DNA from: JAMCUI01 sp964520615
GTDB lineage: Bacteria; Patescibacteriota; Microgenomatia; 2-02-FULL-39-11
NCBI GenBank assembly: GCA_964520615.1
Contig: CAZFNL010000137.1
Span: forward strand, 152,917-216,916
Reading direction: 5' to 3'
Length of the DNA stretch: 64,000 bases
Within the stretch, counting starts at the first letter, position 1, and each line of letters starts with the position of its first letter. Under the pieces are notes generated by a model. It saw only the letters and a list, made by a program, of their open reading frames with translations. It was not told the origin of the DNA and did not search any database. Shown piece by piece: positions 25,980-35,881 of this stretch. Made by a program: the position numbers and the translations under genes.

Positions 25980-27369
25980 TTATATCTTTCAGCGACTTTT
26001 TCCCTTTTATAAATTTTGTATAGAAAAATGCTGCTGCCGGAGAGACAAGAATTGAATCTCCATTTTGCGATTGTAGGAAGCAATTTCTGAGTGCTGATTC
26101 TAAATTATTTTCAATTATCAAATAATCATCGTCTAAACCCTTATTTTTCAAAAAATCCGATAATTGGCTTGACAAAGCGAATATTTTTTTAATATTTCCT
26201 TTCATTTTTTTAATCCTTTCAAAAAATGCCAGATAATCTATACCTTTTGTATTACCCCCAACAATTAGGAATATACCGTTAGAAATTCTCTCCAAGGCCG
26301 CCATAGTCGCCCAGGGTGTAGTACTTTTGATATCATCATAGATTCCTATACCAGACACTGTATCAATCAATTGAAGCCTCGCTGGTAATGATTGAGTTTT
26401 TCCTAATGACTTTAATATCTCCTTATTTGGAATATTCAATAAATTTGCTACAGTTGATGCAGCAAGTATATTCCCAAAATATTGATCACTATTTATATTC
26501 TTTAGTATATGGAATGAATTTTGAATACTTATATTGTTCTTATCTTGAGATTTAACGCTGTAATATATGATTTGTGATTTAATTTGAGCATCAATATTCC
26601 TCAATTCTAAATTGTCATAGTTTAATACGACATAATCACTTTCTGTTTGACGCGATAAAAGAGATAGTTTTAATTGCTTGTATCTATCCCAACTCACTTC
26701 ATCTTGATGATTGGGAAAAAGATTGGTGACTACCGCAATATGGGGACAACGACTTATTCCATCCTGAAGCTGACGGTGGGAAACTTCAAGCACAAGATAG
26801 TCATCTTTTGTCATACCGTCAAGCTTCTCGGCTATCTGAGTCATCCAGGTATCATTCCCTGCAAAATAGACACTTTTACCTGCTGACTGTAATATGTTAA
26901 CTATTAAATTTACAACACTACCTTTCCCGACTGTTCCTGTCACGCCTATTATGATTGCCTGGGTCAACTCAAGATAGAGCCTGGTGAGAGAAAAGAAAGG
27001 AATTCTTTTTTTTATTGCCTGCCATAAAGGTGCGTTTTCTTTAGGATAAAGCCTCCAGGACTGGGGAACAAAAATAATATCGGCTTCCAATACATCTGAT
27101 AAATAATCTTTTCCGAATCTGCCTTTAACAAGATTAAGATCAGACATGAATTGACTAAACATTCTCTTTCTTTCATCCTTTGAGACACCCTTATGCCAAA
27201 GTTTGTAACTTTTTTCCAATGTCTCAGAAGTTGAAAAATCGTGAACTGTAATATTTCGCACCTCATTCTTCTGAAGAAAACGTAGTATTCCACTACCTTC
27301 AGAACCCGTAACACCAACAATATGTATTTTTTTACTGTGTAGAGAATCAATAAATTCCGTTACGGCCAT
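25933..27369 (-). CDS. MurD-like ATP-dependent amino-acid ligase
   Basis: 478 residues with the three-domain Mur ligase plan: N-terminal Rossmann domain (IHIVGVTGSEGSGI), central ATPase (P-loop GVTGTVGKGS at 142-151; MurD has TNGK(S/T)), and C-terminal domain ending LVSPAAAFF...FIKGKKSLKDII. Like MurD it should join an amino acid to a carboxylate. The altered P-loop (Val for Asn) and neighbours suggest it is not the housekeeping MurD. The last ~11 residues extend beyond the family end and overlap the LysW-like gene in antisense. Starts 2 nt after the NlpC/P60 gene. Confidence 0.82.
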   Translation of the reverse strand: MAVTEFIDSLHSKKIHIVGVTGSEGSGILRFLQKNEVRNITVHDFSTSETLEKSYKLWHKGVSKDERKRMFSQFMSDLNLVKGRFGKDYLSDVLEADIIFVPQSWRLYPKENAPLWQAIKKRIPFFSLTRLYLELTQAIIIGVTGTVGKGSVVNLIVNILQSAGKSVYFAGNDTWMTQIAEKLDGMTKDDYLVLEVSHRQLQDGISRCPHIAVVTNLFPNHQDEVSWDRYKQLKLSLLSRQTESDYVVLNYDNLELRNIDAQIKSQIIYYSVKSQDKNNISIQNSFHILKNINSDQYFGNILAASTVANLLNIPNKEILKSLGKTQSLPARLQLIDTVSGIGIYDDIKSTTPWATMAALERISNGIFLIVGGNTKGIDYLAFFERIKKMKGNIKKIFALSSQLSDFLKNKGLDDDYLIIENNLESALRNCFLQSQNGDSILVSPAAAFFYTKFIKGKKSLKDIIISLPPKGRAAEARG

Positions 27370-27371
27370 AC

Positions 27372-28073
27372 TTAGGAGAAAATTCTTAAACGATAGATTC
27401 CGTCTTTTGACTCAGGATGGAAATATTTTCTTCCAAAGTTTTCACCTTTTCGAGTGATTTCTTGCCATTTTTGCTTTTCAAGAGATTTTGACCAATCCTT
27501 TATTTTTATTATCCCTTCATGAACACCATAAATTTCGGTCGATTTAGATGAATGGATATATTTTATTTCCGTGCTATTTTTTGCAAGTATGACAAGCATG
27601 TGCTTTCCTCTCATCATGCGTATGATATCACCCAATTTAACTTCTGAAATCTTTTCTACTGGAACGGCATATTCACTACTTGTAAACCTGATCACATTGG
27701 TTCTATCGATTCCCCCGGAAAATACTTCATCTAAAGAAAATCCCGGCATTGTCTCTTTTGCATAACCCATATCCGAAAGCTTATCCAATATTCTGTATGA
27801 TAATCCTGAACAGTCAATACCTATTCTTTCTCTTTTAGCCAGCTTGTATAAACTGTTTTTATCATCCATATATGCTTGCAAATCTTTAATATTCCTTAGA
27901 ATCTCTTCTTTTATTTCACCTGCCGTTCCCTTTCCGTTGGCAAATCCCCTCAGTACCACCTTTCCTTCTCTTATCTTATTCATCCAGTAAGGACATGCTA
28001 TTTCTATTCCATTAATTTCCATCCTCAGATATTCGTCCAAAAAAGGCCTGATTAAACTATAATAGTCATTCAT
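27372..28073 (-). CDS. NlpC/P60-type cysteine peptidase/amidase, no signal peptide
   Basis: 233 residues from ATG 28073 (chosen because it is 4 nt after the PAP2 stop; an in-frame TTG at 28100 is less likely). Cys88 in GIDCSGLSYRI, His158 in GKHMLVIL and His174 in YIHSS fit the NlpC/P60 Cys-His-His arrangement. No signal or membrane segment, so it should act in the cytosol, unlike wall hydrolases. Tight coupling to a MurD-like ligase hints at making and trimming the same peptide (inference). Confidence 0.75.
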   Translation of the reverse strand: MNDYYSLIRPFLDEYLRMEINGIEIACPYWMNKIREGKVVLRGFANGKGTAGEIKEEILRNIKDLQAYMDDKNSLYKLAKRERIGIDCSGLSYRILDKLSDMGYAKETMPGFSLDEVFSGGIDRTNVIRFTSSEYAVPVEKISEVKLGDIIRMMRGKHMLVILAKNSTEIKYIHSSKSTEIYGVHEGIIKIKDWSKSLEKQKWQEITRKGENFGRKYFHPESKDGIYRLRIFS

Positions 28074-28077
28074 ATTC

Positions 28078-28716
28078 TTACCAGAAACTGAGTGAAGCAA
28101 AAGCTATTCCTGTCCCTAAAAGCGTCCCTCCCAATACATCTGATGTCCAGTGCTCAGCAAGATAAATCCTACTGATAAACATCAGAATAATAAAAGAAAA
28201 TATTAATAAAGCTATTATTTTCTTAGTTCTCTTACTCCACCCAGACGTAAAAACTATAAAAAAGGCGATAATAGCGATAAAGGAAGTTCGAGCCATATGC
28301 CCCGAAGGATAGGAAAAATTTGTATCAATTATCGAACCGCTTGGCAAGCTGAAACTCAAGGCGTATCTATGGAACACTTCAGGAGTGACGGGATGGTTTA
28401 TATACATTTTGCCAAAAACCTCAAAGACGAAAATAAGAAAATAAAGAGCAAGTCCGATAAAAATATGATGCCTTTTGAATAGGAAATAAAAAAACAACAA
28501 TATTAAAATTAAAATTGTCGCTTCCGTTGAACCTGCTAGCGAAAACAAAGAAAAGGGCATATCAAATAATCTACTCAAGTGATTTTGAAGAATAAGAAGA
28601 AAATTGTAATCAAAAGCGCGGAAAATATCTCTGTTTACAAGTATGCTTAGAGAGAGAAAGCACAGTATAAGGATTAATGCCAATCTGATAAAAACCCATC
28701 TCAGCCTGTCAGTCAT
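28078..28716 (-). CDS. PAP2-family membrane phosphatase
   Basis: 212 residues with about six membrane helices. Catalytic motifs are SYPSGHMARTSF and YLAEHWTSDVLGG (the RxxxxxHxxxD motif begins SRIYLAEHWTSD). The family removes phosphate from lipid phosphates such as undecaprenyl pyrophosphate, which fits the nearby glycan genes. Same strand as, and 4 nt from, the NlpC/P60 gene. Confidence 0.88.
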   Translation of the reverse strand: MTDRLRWVFIRLALILILCFLSLSILVNRDIFRAFDYNFLLILQNHLSRLFDMPFSLFSLAGSTEATILILILLFFYFLFKRHHIFIGLALYFLIFVFEVFGKMYINHPVTPEVFHRYALSFSLPSGSIIDTNFSYPSGHMARTSFIAIIAFFIVFTSGWSKRTKKIIALLIFSFIILMFISRIYLAEHWTSDVLGGTLLGTGIAFASLSFW

Positions 28717-28776
28717 AATTTAATCAAAATTACTATGTAGTACACCACGTTATTCTATTTTAAGTTATGGGGAAGT

Positions 28777-29346
28777 TTATTTCCAATTATAGTGACCATC
28801 TTTAATTTCCAATATGGTAAAAGCAGCGGTTTTTAGGTAATTATCCTTTTTATATTTCCAGGTGAAAGGAGTATGGTTGATTTCTGCCTTTAATATTACA
28901 ATCGGATCACCATGGGAAACCACAAGAATTTCTTGACCATTGTGTCTTTTTTCAATCATTTTCAAGAATTTTCTCATTCTTTCTGTGATTGACTCCACAC
29001 TTTCCTGACCTTTAAGGTAATATTTGTTATCATATAGACTAGGCTGGATTTTTGCCTTATATTCCACAAGGGGCATCCCTTCAAAAATAAGTTTGACTTC
29101 GTTTAAGAAACTTGAGATCTTAACTTTAATTCCCAATTCTTCTGAAAGTATTTTTGCGGATTGTCTTGTTCTAAGCATTGAACTGGCATAAATAAAACTA
29201 ATCTTTTTCTTTTTCAGATTTTCAGCCTGAAGCCTAACGCTTTCTCTACCATACTCTGATAATCTAAAACCGGGCATCCGCCCGTATAAAATTCTTTTTG
29301 GGTTGCGGACTTCACCGTGCCTCATAAAATAAATTTTAGTTTTCAT
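28777..29346 (-). CDS. histidine phosphatase (phosphoglycerate-mutase superfamily)
   Basis: 189 residues from ATG 29346, placed right after the GT4 stop; an in-frame upstream start would overlap it. FMRHGEVRNP holds the phospho-acceptor His, ASSMLRTRQSA the second arginine region, and VVSHGDP the distal His. Substrate unknown; a sugar or lipid phosphate is likely from context. Confidence 0.86.
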   Translation of the reverse strand: MKTKIYFMRHGEVRNPKRILYGRMPGFRLSEYGRESVRLQAENLKKKKISFIYASSMLRTRQSAKILSEELGIKVKISSFLNEVKLIFEGMPLVEYKAKIQPSLYDNKYYLKGQESVESITERMRKFLKMIEKRHNGQEILVVSHGDPIVILKAEINHTPFTWKYKKDNYLKTAAFTILEIKDGHYNWK

Positions 29347-29353
29347 ATAGAGT

Positions 29354-30553
29354 TCAATTTGCTCCGAATTTTTTATAAACTTCAACCACCTTTTGCGACT
29401 GCTTATCCCAGCAATAATTTAGGCTTTCCCCTACTGCATTTTTCCCCAATTCTAGACGATATTTTTTGTCGTGTAATAATTCCCAAAGCACCGACGAAAG
29501 TTCTTTCATATCGTTATTTCTGAAAAATCTTCCGCTTTCACCATCTCTGATGATATACTTCATACCTCCCGTCTTTGAAGCTATGACCGCGCATCCACAT
29601 GCCATGGCTTCAAGTATCACAAGACCAAAAGACTCATATAAAGAAGGTAAAACAGTTATATCAGCAGCCGAATAATAATAGGGTAATTTAGAATGAGGTT
29701 TGCTACCTATGAAATGAATACAGCATTCCAGTTCCTTCTCTTTAATCAATTGTCTTATTTTTTTTACTTCGGTATTTTCCCAAAATTTACGATTTTCTAT
29801 ATCTCCTCCTATAAGAAGCACTCGGAATTTCTTTGAAAAAGATGAGTATAATCTAGTCAATTTTCCAATCGCCTCAATTAGAACACTTAAGCCCTTGATA
29901 GGATCGATTCTTCCCACAAACAATATAATTTTCTTTTTCAGGGGTAATTTTAATTTCAGTCTAGAAAATATTTTATTTCTGGGAAAAAAAAGGTGATGAT
30001 TTACACCCGGCGGCACAATAAATATTTTATGATTATATGCACCATAAGTTTTTATCAGATCTACTTTTTCCAACTCTGTTGATGCAATAATTCCGTCACT
30101 TTTTTCTACTACTTTCCGTTCGTTTTTTTTCCTAAAATTATTCTTTTGTCCGACATATACTTCTTTTGCAATTTCCAGACTGTGAAAGGTAGTTATAAAA
30201 GGAATTTTCAACTTGTTTTTGATCTGAATTGCTACTAAACCTGAAAAATAATAATGCGCATGTATAATGTCGTAATTTATGTCTTCCTTTTTAATAAATT
30301 TTTCGATTTTTAAGGCAAACTGCTTATAATTCCCCAACTTTCCCGAATCAAGATGAATAATTCTGATATTCTTATTTCCTGTAAGTATCTTTTCATCTTT
30401 TTGGGAATGTACTCTGGTATAGACATCAACGTTGTGACCCAATTTACCTAGGTTATTTACCAGGTTTATCACGTATATGTTCATTCCACCTGCAGTCAAG
30501 ACACCTGTGGGAGTAAGAGGACAAGACCAATATGATATTATGCATATATTCAT
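29354..30553 (-). CDS. GT4-family glycosyltransferase
   Basis: 399 residues, GT-B fold. N-terminal acceptor domain (PTGVLTAGGMNIYV, HAHYYFSG) and C-terminal donor domain with FVGRIDPIKGL and the EX7E motif in PSLYESFGLVILEAMACG. Cytosolic, using a nucleotide-sugar donor. Related to the sucrose-phosphate-synthase/MshA branch by its GGMN motif. First gene of the minus-strand cluster. Confidence 0.9.
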   Translation of the reverse strand: MNICIISYWSCPLTPTGVLTAGGMNIYVINLVNNLGKLGHNVDVYTRVHSQKDEKILTGNKNIRIIHLDSGKLGNYKQFALKIEKFIKKEDINYDIIHAHYYFSGLVAIQIKNKLKIPFITTFHSLEIAKEVYVGQKNNFRKKNERKVVEKSDGIIASTELEKVDLIKTYGAYNHKIFIVPPGVNHHLFFPRNKIFSRLKLKLPLKKKIILFVGRIDPIKGLSVLIEAIGKLTRLYSSFSKKFRVLLIGGDIENRKFWENTEVKKIRQLIKEKELECCIHFIGSKPHSKLPYYYSAADITVLPSLYESFGLVILEAMACGCAVIASKTGGMKYIIRDGESGRFFRNNDMKELSSVLWELLHDKKYRLELGKNAVGESLNYCWDKQSQKVVEVYKKFGAN

Positions 30554-30638
30554 AACTTACCAGTACTTTATACTCTTGGGTTTTGACTTTTCCTCAATGT
30601 TTGATCCAGAGGATAACATTTTGTAACTAACTACTAGT

Positions 30639-30666
30639 TGAAGTCAAAAATATAAACCATATAATA
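30639..30666 (+). promoter_or_regulatory. sigma-70-type promoter for the GT2/GT-C operon
   Basis: TTGAAG (30639-30644), 16-bp spacer, TATAAT (30661-30666). The predicted start near 30673 leaves about 23 nt before the GT2 start codon, with no obvious ribosome site. Confidence 0.6.
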
Positions 30667-30695
30667 TCAGAAAAGCGCTAAAATTTATATCAATC

Positions 30696-31400
30696 ATGAA
30701 AAAAACCTCGTTGGTAAGTATTATTTTACCCACATACAATGAATCAGGAAATATCGTTCCCCTGATTTCACAAATCATAACACAAATGAAATCAAATACT
30801 TTTGAGATATGGGTTGTTGACGACAACAGTCCTGATGGTACTGCAGAAAAGGTAAAGGAAAAATATAGAATGGATAAAAGAGTACATATTCTGGTCAAAA
30901 AAAACGAAAGGGGTTTAGCCCGCGCAATAAGAAGCGGCTTAGAAATAGCATCCGGCAAGTTGATTATCGTGATGGATACTGATTTTAATCACAATCCTTC
31001 AGATATCCCATTATTTCTTGAAAATAAAGATAAATACGATTTAATCGTCGGTTCAAGATACATAAGCGGAGGCGGGATGGATGATCGGTTGAGATATTTT
31101 CTCAGTTATCTTTATAACCGGGCAGTGAGAATTATTCTAAAATTGAATACTACAGATAATCTCAGTGGTTTTTTTCTTATAAATAAGCAAAAACTGTCTC
31201 TGTTGAATTATGATAAAATATTTTTCGGATACGGAGATTATTTCATCAGACTTCTTTACAATGCGCATCAATTCAAATTTAAGATCAAGGAAATTCCTTC
31301 ATATTACAAGAATCGTCCAAGCGGATTAAGCAAGTCACAATTCATTCCCATGTTTATCGATTATTCCAAATCAGTCTTGAAAATTGCTTCCGGCAAATGA
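30696..31400 (+). CDS. GT2 glycosyltransferase, polyprenol-phosphate-mannose-synthase-like
   Basis: 234 residues, GT-A fold: IILPTYNESGNI, VVDDNSPDGTAE (nucleotide/metal site), VMDTDFNHNP (DXD-like) and the acceptor segment FGYGDYFIRLL. Likely charges a polyprenyl phosphate with a sugar for the adjacent GT-C enzyme, whose start overlaps this stop as ATGA. No membrane helix. Confidence 0.88.
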   Translation: MKKTSLVSIILPTYNESGNIVPLISQIITQMKSNTFEIWVVDDNSPDGTAEKVKEKYRMDKRVHILVKKNERGLARAIRSGLEIASGKLIIVMDTDFNHNPSDIPLFLENKDKYDLIVGSRYISGGGMDDRLRYFLSYLYNRAVRIILKLNTTDNLSGFFLINKQKLSLLNYDKIFFGYGDYFIRLLYNAHQFKFKIKEIPSYYKNRPSGLSKSQFIPMFIDYSKSVLKIASGK

Positions 31401-32971
31401 CCAAAATAAAAATTAAATTCCCTTTTTACTTAGGGATAACCATCACTCTTTTATATCTTGCAGTTAATCTAATGGTAATAAATCACTACGGCGTCACCTG
31501 GGATTATACTTACCATTTTAACGCCGGTTTGTGGCATCTGCATCTTCCGCAAACTGATCCCGGCTTTATCATGGGCCCCTCCCCTCCATTGTCTGATACT
31601 TTACCTGTTGTTTCGTACGAAATTTTCTCGCGGCTTTTTCATTTACTGCCTTGGGACAGTGCCTACAACTTGTACTCTGTGATATTAGGATCCCTTGGTA
31701 TCGGATTGCTGTATTTCATGGTTAAAAGGCTTCTGAACTGGCAAATAGCTCTTTTCTCCGCAATCAGTTTGGCTCTTCTTCCTCGCTATTTTGGTCATCT
31801 TCACAATAATATGAAAGACATCCCTCAAGCGGTATTTTTCACCCTTGCCATATTTAGCTTTTGGCTTTTCTATAAAAAAACAAACTGGAAAACACTGCTT
31901 TTCTCAACTTTTACCGTAGCGCTATCGTTTAACAGCAAAGTCAATGCAATTTTTATCCCCATAATCGCATTTTCATTTCTTTTTTGCGTCTTTGTCAGAG
32001 ATAGATACTATGGTAAATTCAGCCTTAAACCCAAAATAAAAATGGTAATTCTTTACTTTATTCTCTCGCCTGTTTTTTCCTTCATAGTCTGGGCTCCTTT
32101 CTGGCCTCATCCCGTTAGCCGACTGATTGAGGCAAGCCATTCTTATACCACTTCCACTATGAATATGCCCATTCTATACTTTAGTGATATCGTTTTCTCG
32201 GGGCAAAATGTCCCCTGGCATTATCCATTCGGTATCCTAGCTGTTACCACTCCGGTAGTGATGCTTATTTTTTCCCTGATTGGACTTCTCACTATACTTT
32301 CTTGGAATAAAATCCGGTTTGAAGAAAAAGTTTTTATACTACTGTGGTTTGTCATACCTGTCTCCCGATATTTCAAACCTCATATGATTGTCATTGATGA
32401 TATAAGACATTTTATGGAAGTCATTTTCCCTTTTGCAGCTCTCTCTGGATTGGGTGTCTACTCTTTTTTTTATTTTGTTACAAATAAGCTTAAAAACAAA
32501 ATAACTATAAAAAACAAGATGTCTATATTTATATGCCTATCATTGATCTACTTTGCTTATCTTTCCTATCAGATAATCACATATCACCCATATGAAACGA
32601 GTTATTTTGGAGAATTAATAGGTGGAATACAAAAAGCTTCACATAAATTTGATATCGAATTTTGGGCCTCGGCATACAAACATGCCATGGGCTACATCAA
32701 TAAAAACGCGCCTAAAAACGCGCGAATCATAATTCCGATGGCTCCTGATATCGCCAAGCTTTATCTCAGAGATGACCTAACCGCAAAACTTAATACCGCC
32801 AATATGGCCGGTGCCCAAAGTTATTTATATTCACAAAGCGACTATACGGTCGTATTAAACCGTGAATCATTCTTCTCCTGGTATGGGATTTACCCGTATA
32901 TTCAAACTCATAAACCAATTTACACCTTGTCTGTTCAAAATGTCCCTCTCGTCTCTATTTACAAAAACTGA
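31397..32971 (+). CDS. GT-C glycosyltransferase, PMT/ArnT-like
   Basis: 524 residues with about 11 membrane helices. The first loop has GVTWDYTYHFN with the acidic residue expected of GT-C catalysis; a loop near 140 reads PRYFGHLHNNMKD. A soluble C-terminal part follows. Should use the polyprenyl-phosphate sugar made by its upstream partner to glycosylate an external acceptor. Confidence 0.8.
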   Translation: MTKIKIKFPFYLGITITLLYLAVNLMVINHYGVTWDYTYHFNAGLWHLHLPQTDPGFIMGPSPPLSDTLPVVSYEIFSRLFHLLPWDSAYNLYSVILGSLGIGLLYFMVKRLLNWQIALFSAISLALLPRYFGHLHNNMKDIPQAVFFTLAIFSFWLFYKKTNWKTLLFSTFTVALSFNSKVNAIFIPIIAFSFLFCVFVRDRYYGKFSLKPKIKMVILYFILSPVFSFIVWAPFWPHPVSRLIEASHSYTTSTMNMPILYFSDIVFSGQNVPWHYPFGILAVTTPVVMLIFSLIGLLTILSWNKIRFEEKVFILLWFVIPVSRYFKPHMIVIDDIRHFMEVIFPFAALSGLGVYSFFYFVTNKLKNKITIKNKMSIFICLSLIYFAYLSYQIITYHPYETSYFGELIGGIQKASHKFDIEFWASAYKHAMGYINKNAPKNARIIIPMAPDIAKLYLRDDLTAKLNTANMAGAQSYLYSQSDYTVVLNRESFFSWYGIYPYIQTHKPIYTLSVQNVPLVSIYKN

Positions 32972-32999
32972 TTTACCGATAAAATAATGGTATTTGAAA

Positions 33000-33779
33000 A
33001 TGCTCAAAAACCTATCCATAATAATCCCTGCCAGGAATGAAGAACATAACTTAGCCAAAATTATTCCTCTTATAGTCAAAAAATACCATCAGTACATACT
33101 CGAAATTATCATAGTAGACGATAACTCAACAGATGGTACATATTTAAGCGCGCGGGAGCTAAGGAAGCAATATAAAAAGATAAAAATAGTCAGAAGAATA
33201 CGAAATCCAGGAGTTGGTCTAGCAATAAAAGAGGGAATAAAAAATCTCTCTCCAAAATCGGAATATGTCCTTTTTATGGATTGTGATTTTTTGACAAACG
33301 TTTCCGATATTGCCAAATTCATCAAAAAGATCGACGGCTTTGACGGTATTGCCGGTTCCAGATTTATTACCCGCGGCTCTCTCAAAAACTATCCATTCAT
33401 AAAACTGCTTGCAAATCGCTCCTTCCACTTCCTATCCCACCTGATTATCGGTATTCCCCACTCTGATTTGACTAATAATTTCAAACTTTATAGAAAAAAC
33501 CTTGTCGACAAGCTTTATCCAATTTTACGCAGCCCGAACTTTGCTATAAACGCTGAATTGGGATATTATCCTGTTATAGCAGGTGCCTCAATAGGACAAA
33601 TTCCTGTAAGTTGGAAGGAAAGGACAGAACTTATGGGACTATCCAAATTCAAAATCTTTCGAGTAGGTCCCTCCTATTTTCTTGTTTTTCTAAGACTAAT
33701 TGGTATGAAACTCCAACCGGCTATGATTAAAACAATCGCCGCACATCCTAAAAGTGATAGTTTACCCCCGAAAAAGTAA
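33000..33779 (+). CDS. GT2 glycosyltransferase
   Basis: 259 residues: IIIPARNEEHNLAK, VDDNSTDGTYL, FMDCDFLTNV and FKLYRKNLVDKL are GT2 dolichol-phosphate-mannose-synthase-like motifs. ATG 33000 is used; an in-frame TTG two codons earlier is possible. Its last 106 nt overlap the end of the convergent YfhO-like gene. Confidence 0.85.
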   Translation: MLKNLSIIIPARNEEHNLAKIIPLIVKKYHQYILEIIIVDDNSTDGTYLSARELRKQYKKIKIVRRIRNPGVGLAIKEGIKNLSPKSEYVLFMDCDFLTNVSDIAKFIKKIDGFDGIAGSRFITRGSLKNYPFIKLLANRSFHFLSHLIIGIPHSDLTNNFKLYRKNLVDKLYPILRSPNFAINAELGYYPVIAGASIGQIPVSWKERTELMGLSKFKIFRVGPSYFLVFLRLIGMKLQPAMIKTIAAHPKSDSLPPKK

Positions 33780-35881
33780 ATATCCGGCTGGTAATAAAAT
33801 CTGACCGTATGTTTACCTGCTGGCAAATAAATTGCTCTGAAAGCAGTATTGATTAACAGAATCGGTACATTACTACCGTCAATTGATGCCTTCCAACCGG
33901 GATAGTAGATTTCGCTTGTAGCAAGAATTCCGTTACACTTTGTCTCCGTGGTTAAAACTATTTTGCCTGGAGTATATACATCATCATAGATATCAGCACT
34001 CGGATAGTTGCCGCAGTCATATACTGCCTTTTGCGGCAGTTTGCTTTGTTCATCTTTTGTTATATATACATTCCTGCGAAAATCATCCGATTGGGCAGTA
34101 AGAAGTTTTTCTTTGACTGCCGCCGTATTTGTTAAAGCTACAAATCGTGATACAAGAAAAAAACGGGGTAAAACATTATTATTCCTGTATATTACATATT
34201 TGTCTGAGGAAAGAAGTGTGGAAAATTTTACCGGGCGGCCGCTTTTTTGCCAGTTACGATCCGCTTCAGTCATAATAAATCCTATATTGAGGAAATCAAA
34301 AGCGGAAGAATACGGAGATAGAGGAGGAACTTCCACATTATAATACTCTTGGGACGAACTTCTGTTGCCATTGGCAATATCAATAAAATCGAAATAATTT
34401 CTCAAAATCATCGGGTCATAACCTGTAGTTGATTGTATTGTGTATTCTTCGGTCGAATTGAAATTTAATAATTTTTCCGGCGCACTTATCACTCCGAAGT
34501 CTGGCAGGAAACGTGTTATTTGAGTAGTGGATTTAAGTGTTTTTACCAGATTCTGATCATATTTAATCTCAGGAATATTAGTATTTATGAAAAATTGCCG
34601 GCTGAAGGGTAAAAGTTCTATAACAACCAATATCATAATCAACCAGCTAAACAGTTTATTTTTCACTGATGAAACTGCCATACCAAATATGAGCGGTAAG
34701 AGAAATGAAACCATGATAAGATGCTGGGTAGGAATACGAATATTTCTGTAAAAGGGAATTAGAGTATAAAATAAATGATGCAGGCTATACTTCAACTCCC
34801 CACCAGTAGACAACCATATAAAGATACATATCATAAAAAGGTAAAACCAAAAATCATGGTCAATATTGAGAATCTTTTTCCCAAACATATTCCCTGTAAA
34901 TAATTTCAACAATTTTAAGATAATAAATACAATTGCTATCAGGAGCACTATCCGGCCGGGATAATAATCAAAAAAGTCCGGAAGAATAAATCCGGCAAAA
35001 GTGTAAGGAAATTTGGCCAACTCCGATACATTGTAAGGGTCTATGAACAACTTCAAAGCTGATGGAGGAAATGATCCCCATGAAACCATAGAATAAGGCA
35101 ATCCTCCACCTCTTATTGATAGATTGATAAACTGCAACGTAGGATACCACTGGATTGCCGTCAAGGCAGCTGCTACGGTAAACGACAGGAAAACAAGTAA
35201 AAATTTACCTATTTTAATCCGGCGGTATAGCCATAAATCAATAACAAAAGTAAAAACCAAATATGCCGTTACCACCTCAACAGTAAAAAGCACAATTGCG
35301 GTATACGATGCTAATATCTCCAAAGAGATACTTGCAACCAAAAAAAGGAAATTCTTCGTTGACGGATCTGAAAGCAGTTGACGATCCGACCATAACACCC
35401 ATGGAATCCAAACAGCTGTAGAGATAATATCCACATGCCCAGCGTAGACTCTTGCACCGATAAACCCGGATAGCATAAACGCGGCAGAAGCTGCAAGCGC
35501 GGATAATTCATCTGCTTTATACGAACGCAATAGCAAATACATTCCTAAACCGGCAATTAAAATATGAATGGCATAATTCACTGAAAAGGCTATATTTAGA
35601 GGAAGGAGAACAAACAGCAAAGTCAGGGGATAAAATGCAGCTGTTGCAGGATGTGCCAGATATGGAGTCCCAGAAAAGTTATAAGAATTCCAAAAAGGCA
35701 CTGTTGCGCTTCGCAAGCTCTGAGCTAAATATCCTTTCCAGAAATAAAACTGGGTAAGTAGATCTCCACCGTATATCACTTTTCCTTCAGATGGAATTAA
35801 AGTTTGTCCGAATTGTAAAAGAATTAGCAGGAGAAGGAATAAAAGTGGTAAAAGTCTGAAAAGAAATGTGTTTTTCTTCAT
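33674..35881 (-). CDS. YfhO-family large membrane protein
   Basis: 735 residues with about 12 membrane helices and an extracytoplasmic C-terminal region, closed by a final helix. The first loop (GGDLLTQFYFWKGYL) and YLAHPATAAFYPLTLLF are YfhO/GT-C signatures; YfhO proteins help glycosylate lipoteichoic acid or other surface polymers. Its start overlaps the signal-peptidase stop as ATGA, so they are coupled. Confidence 0.8.
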   Translation of the reverse strand: MKKNTFLFRLLPLLFLLLLILLQFGQTLIPSEGKVIYGGDLLTQFYFWKGYLAQSLRSATVPFWNSYNFSGTPYLAHPATAAFYPLTLLFVLLPLNIAFSVNYAIHILIAGLGMYLLLRSYKADELSALAASAAFMLSGFIGARVYAGHVDIISTAVWIPWVLWSDRQLLSDPSTKNFLFLVASISLEILASYTAIVLFTVEVVTAYLVFTFVIDLWLYRRIKIGKFLLVFLSFTVAAALTAIQWYPTLQFINLSIRGGGLPYSMVSWGSFPPSALKLFIDPYNVSELAKFPYTFAGFILPDFFDYYPGRIVLLIAIVFIILKLLKLFTGNMFGKKILNIDHDFWFYLFMICIFIWLSTGGELKYSLHHLFYTLIPFYRNIRIPTQHLIMVSFLLPLIFGMAVSSVKNKLFSWLIMILVVIELLPFSRQFFINTNIPEIKYDQNLVKTLKSTTQITRFLPDFGVISAPEKLLNFNSTEEYTIQSTTGYDPMILRNYFDFIDIANGNRSSSQEYYNVEVPPLSPYSSAFDFLNIGFIMTEADRNWQKSGRPVKFSTLLSSDKYVIYRNNNVLPRFFLVSRFVALTNTAAVKEKLLTAQSDDFRRNVYITKDEQSKLPQKAVYDCGNYPSADIYDDVYTPGKIVLTTETKCNGILATSEIYYPGWKASIDGSNVPILLINTAFRAIYLPAGKHTVRFYYQPDIYFFGGKLSLLGCAAIVLIIAGWSFIPISLRKTRK

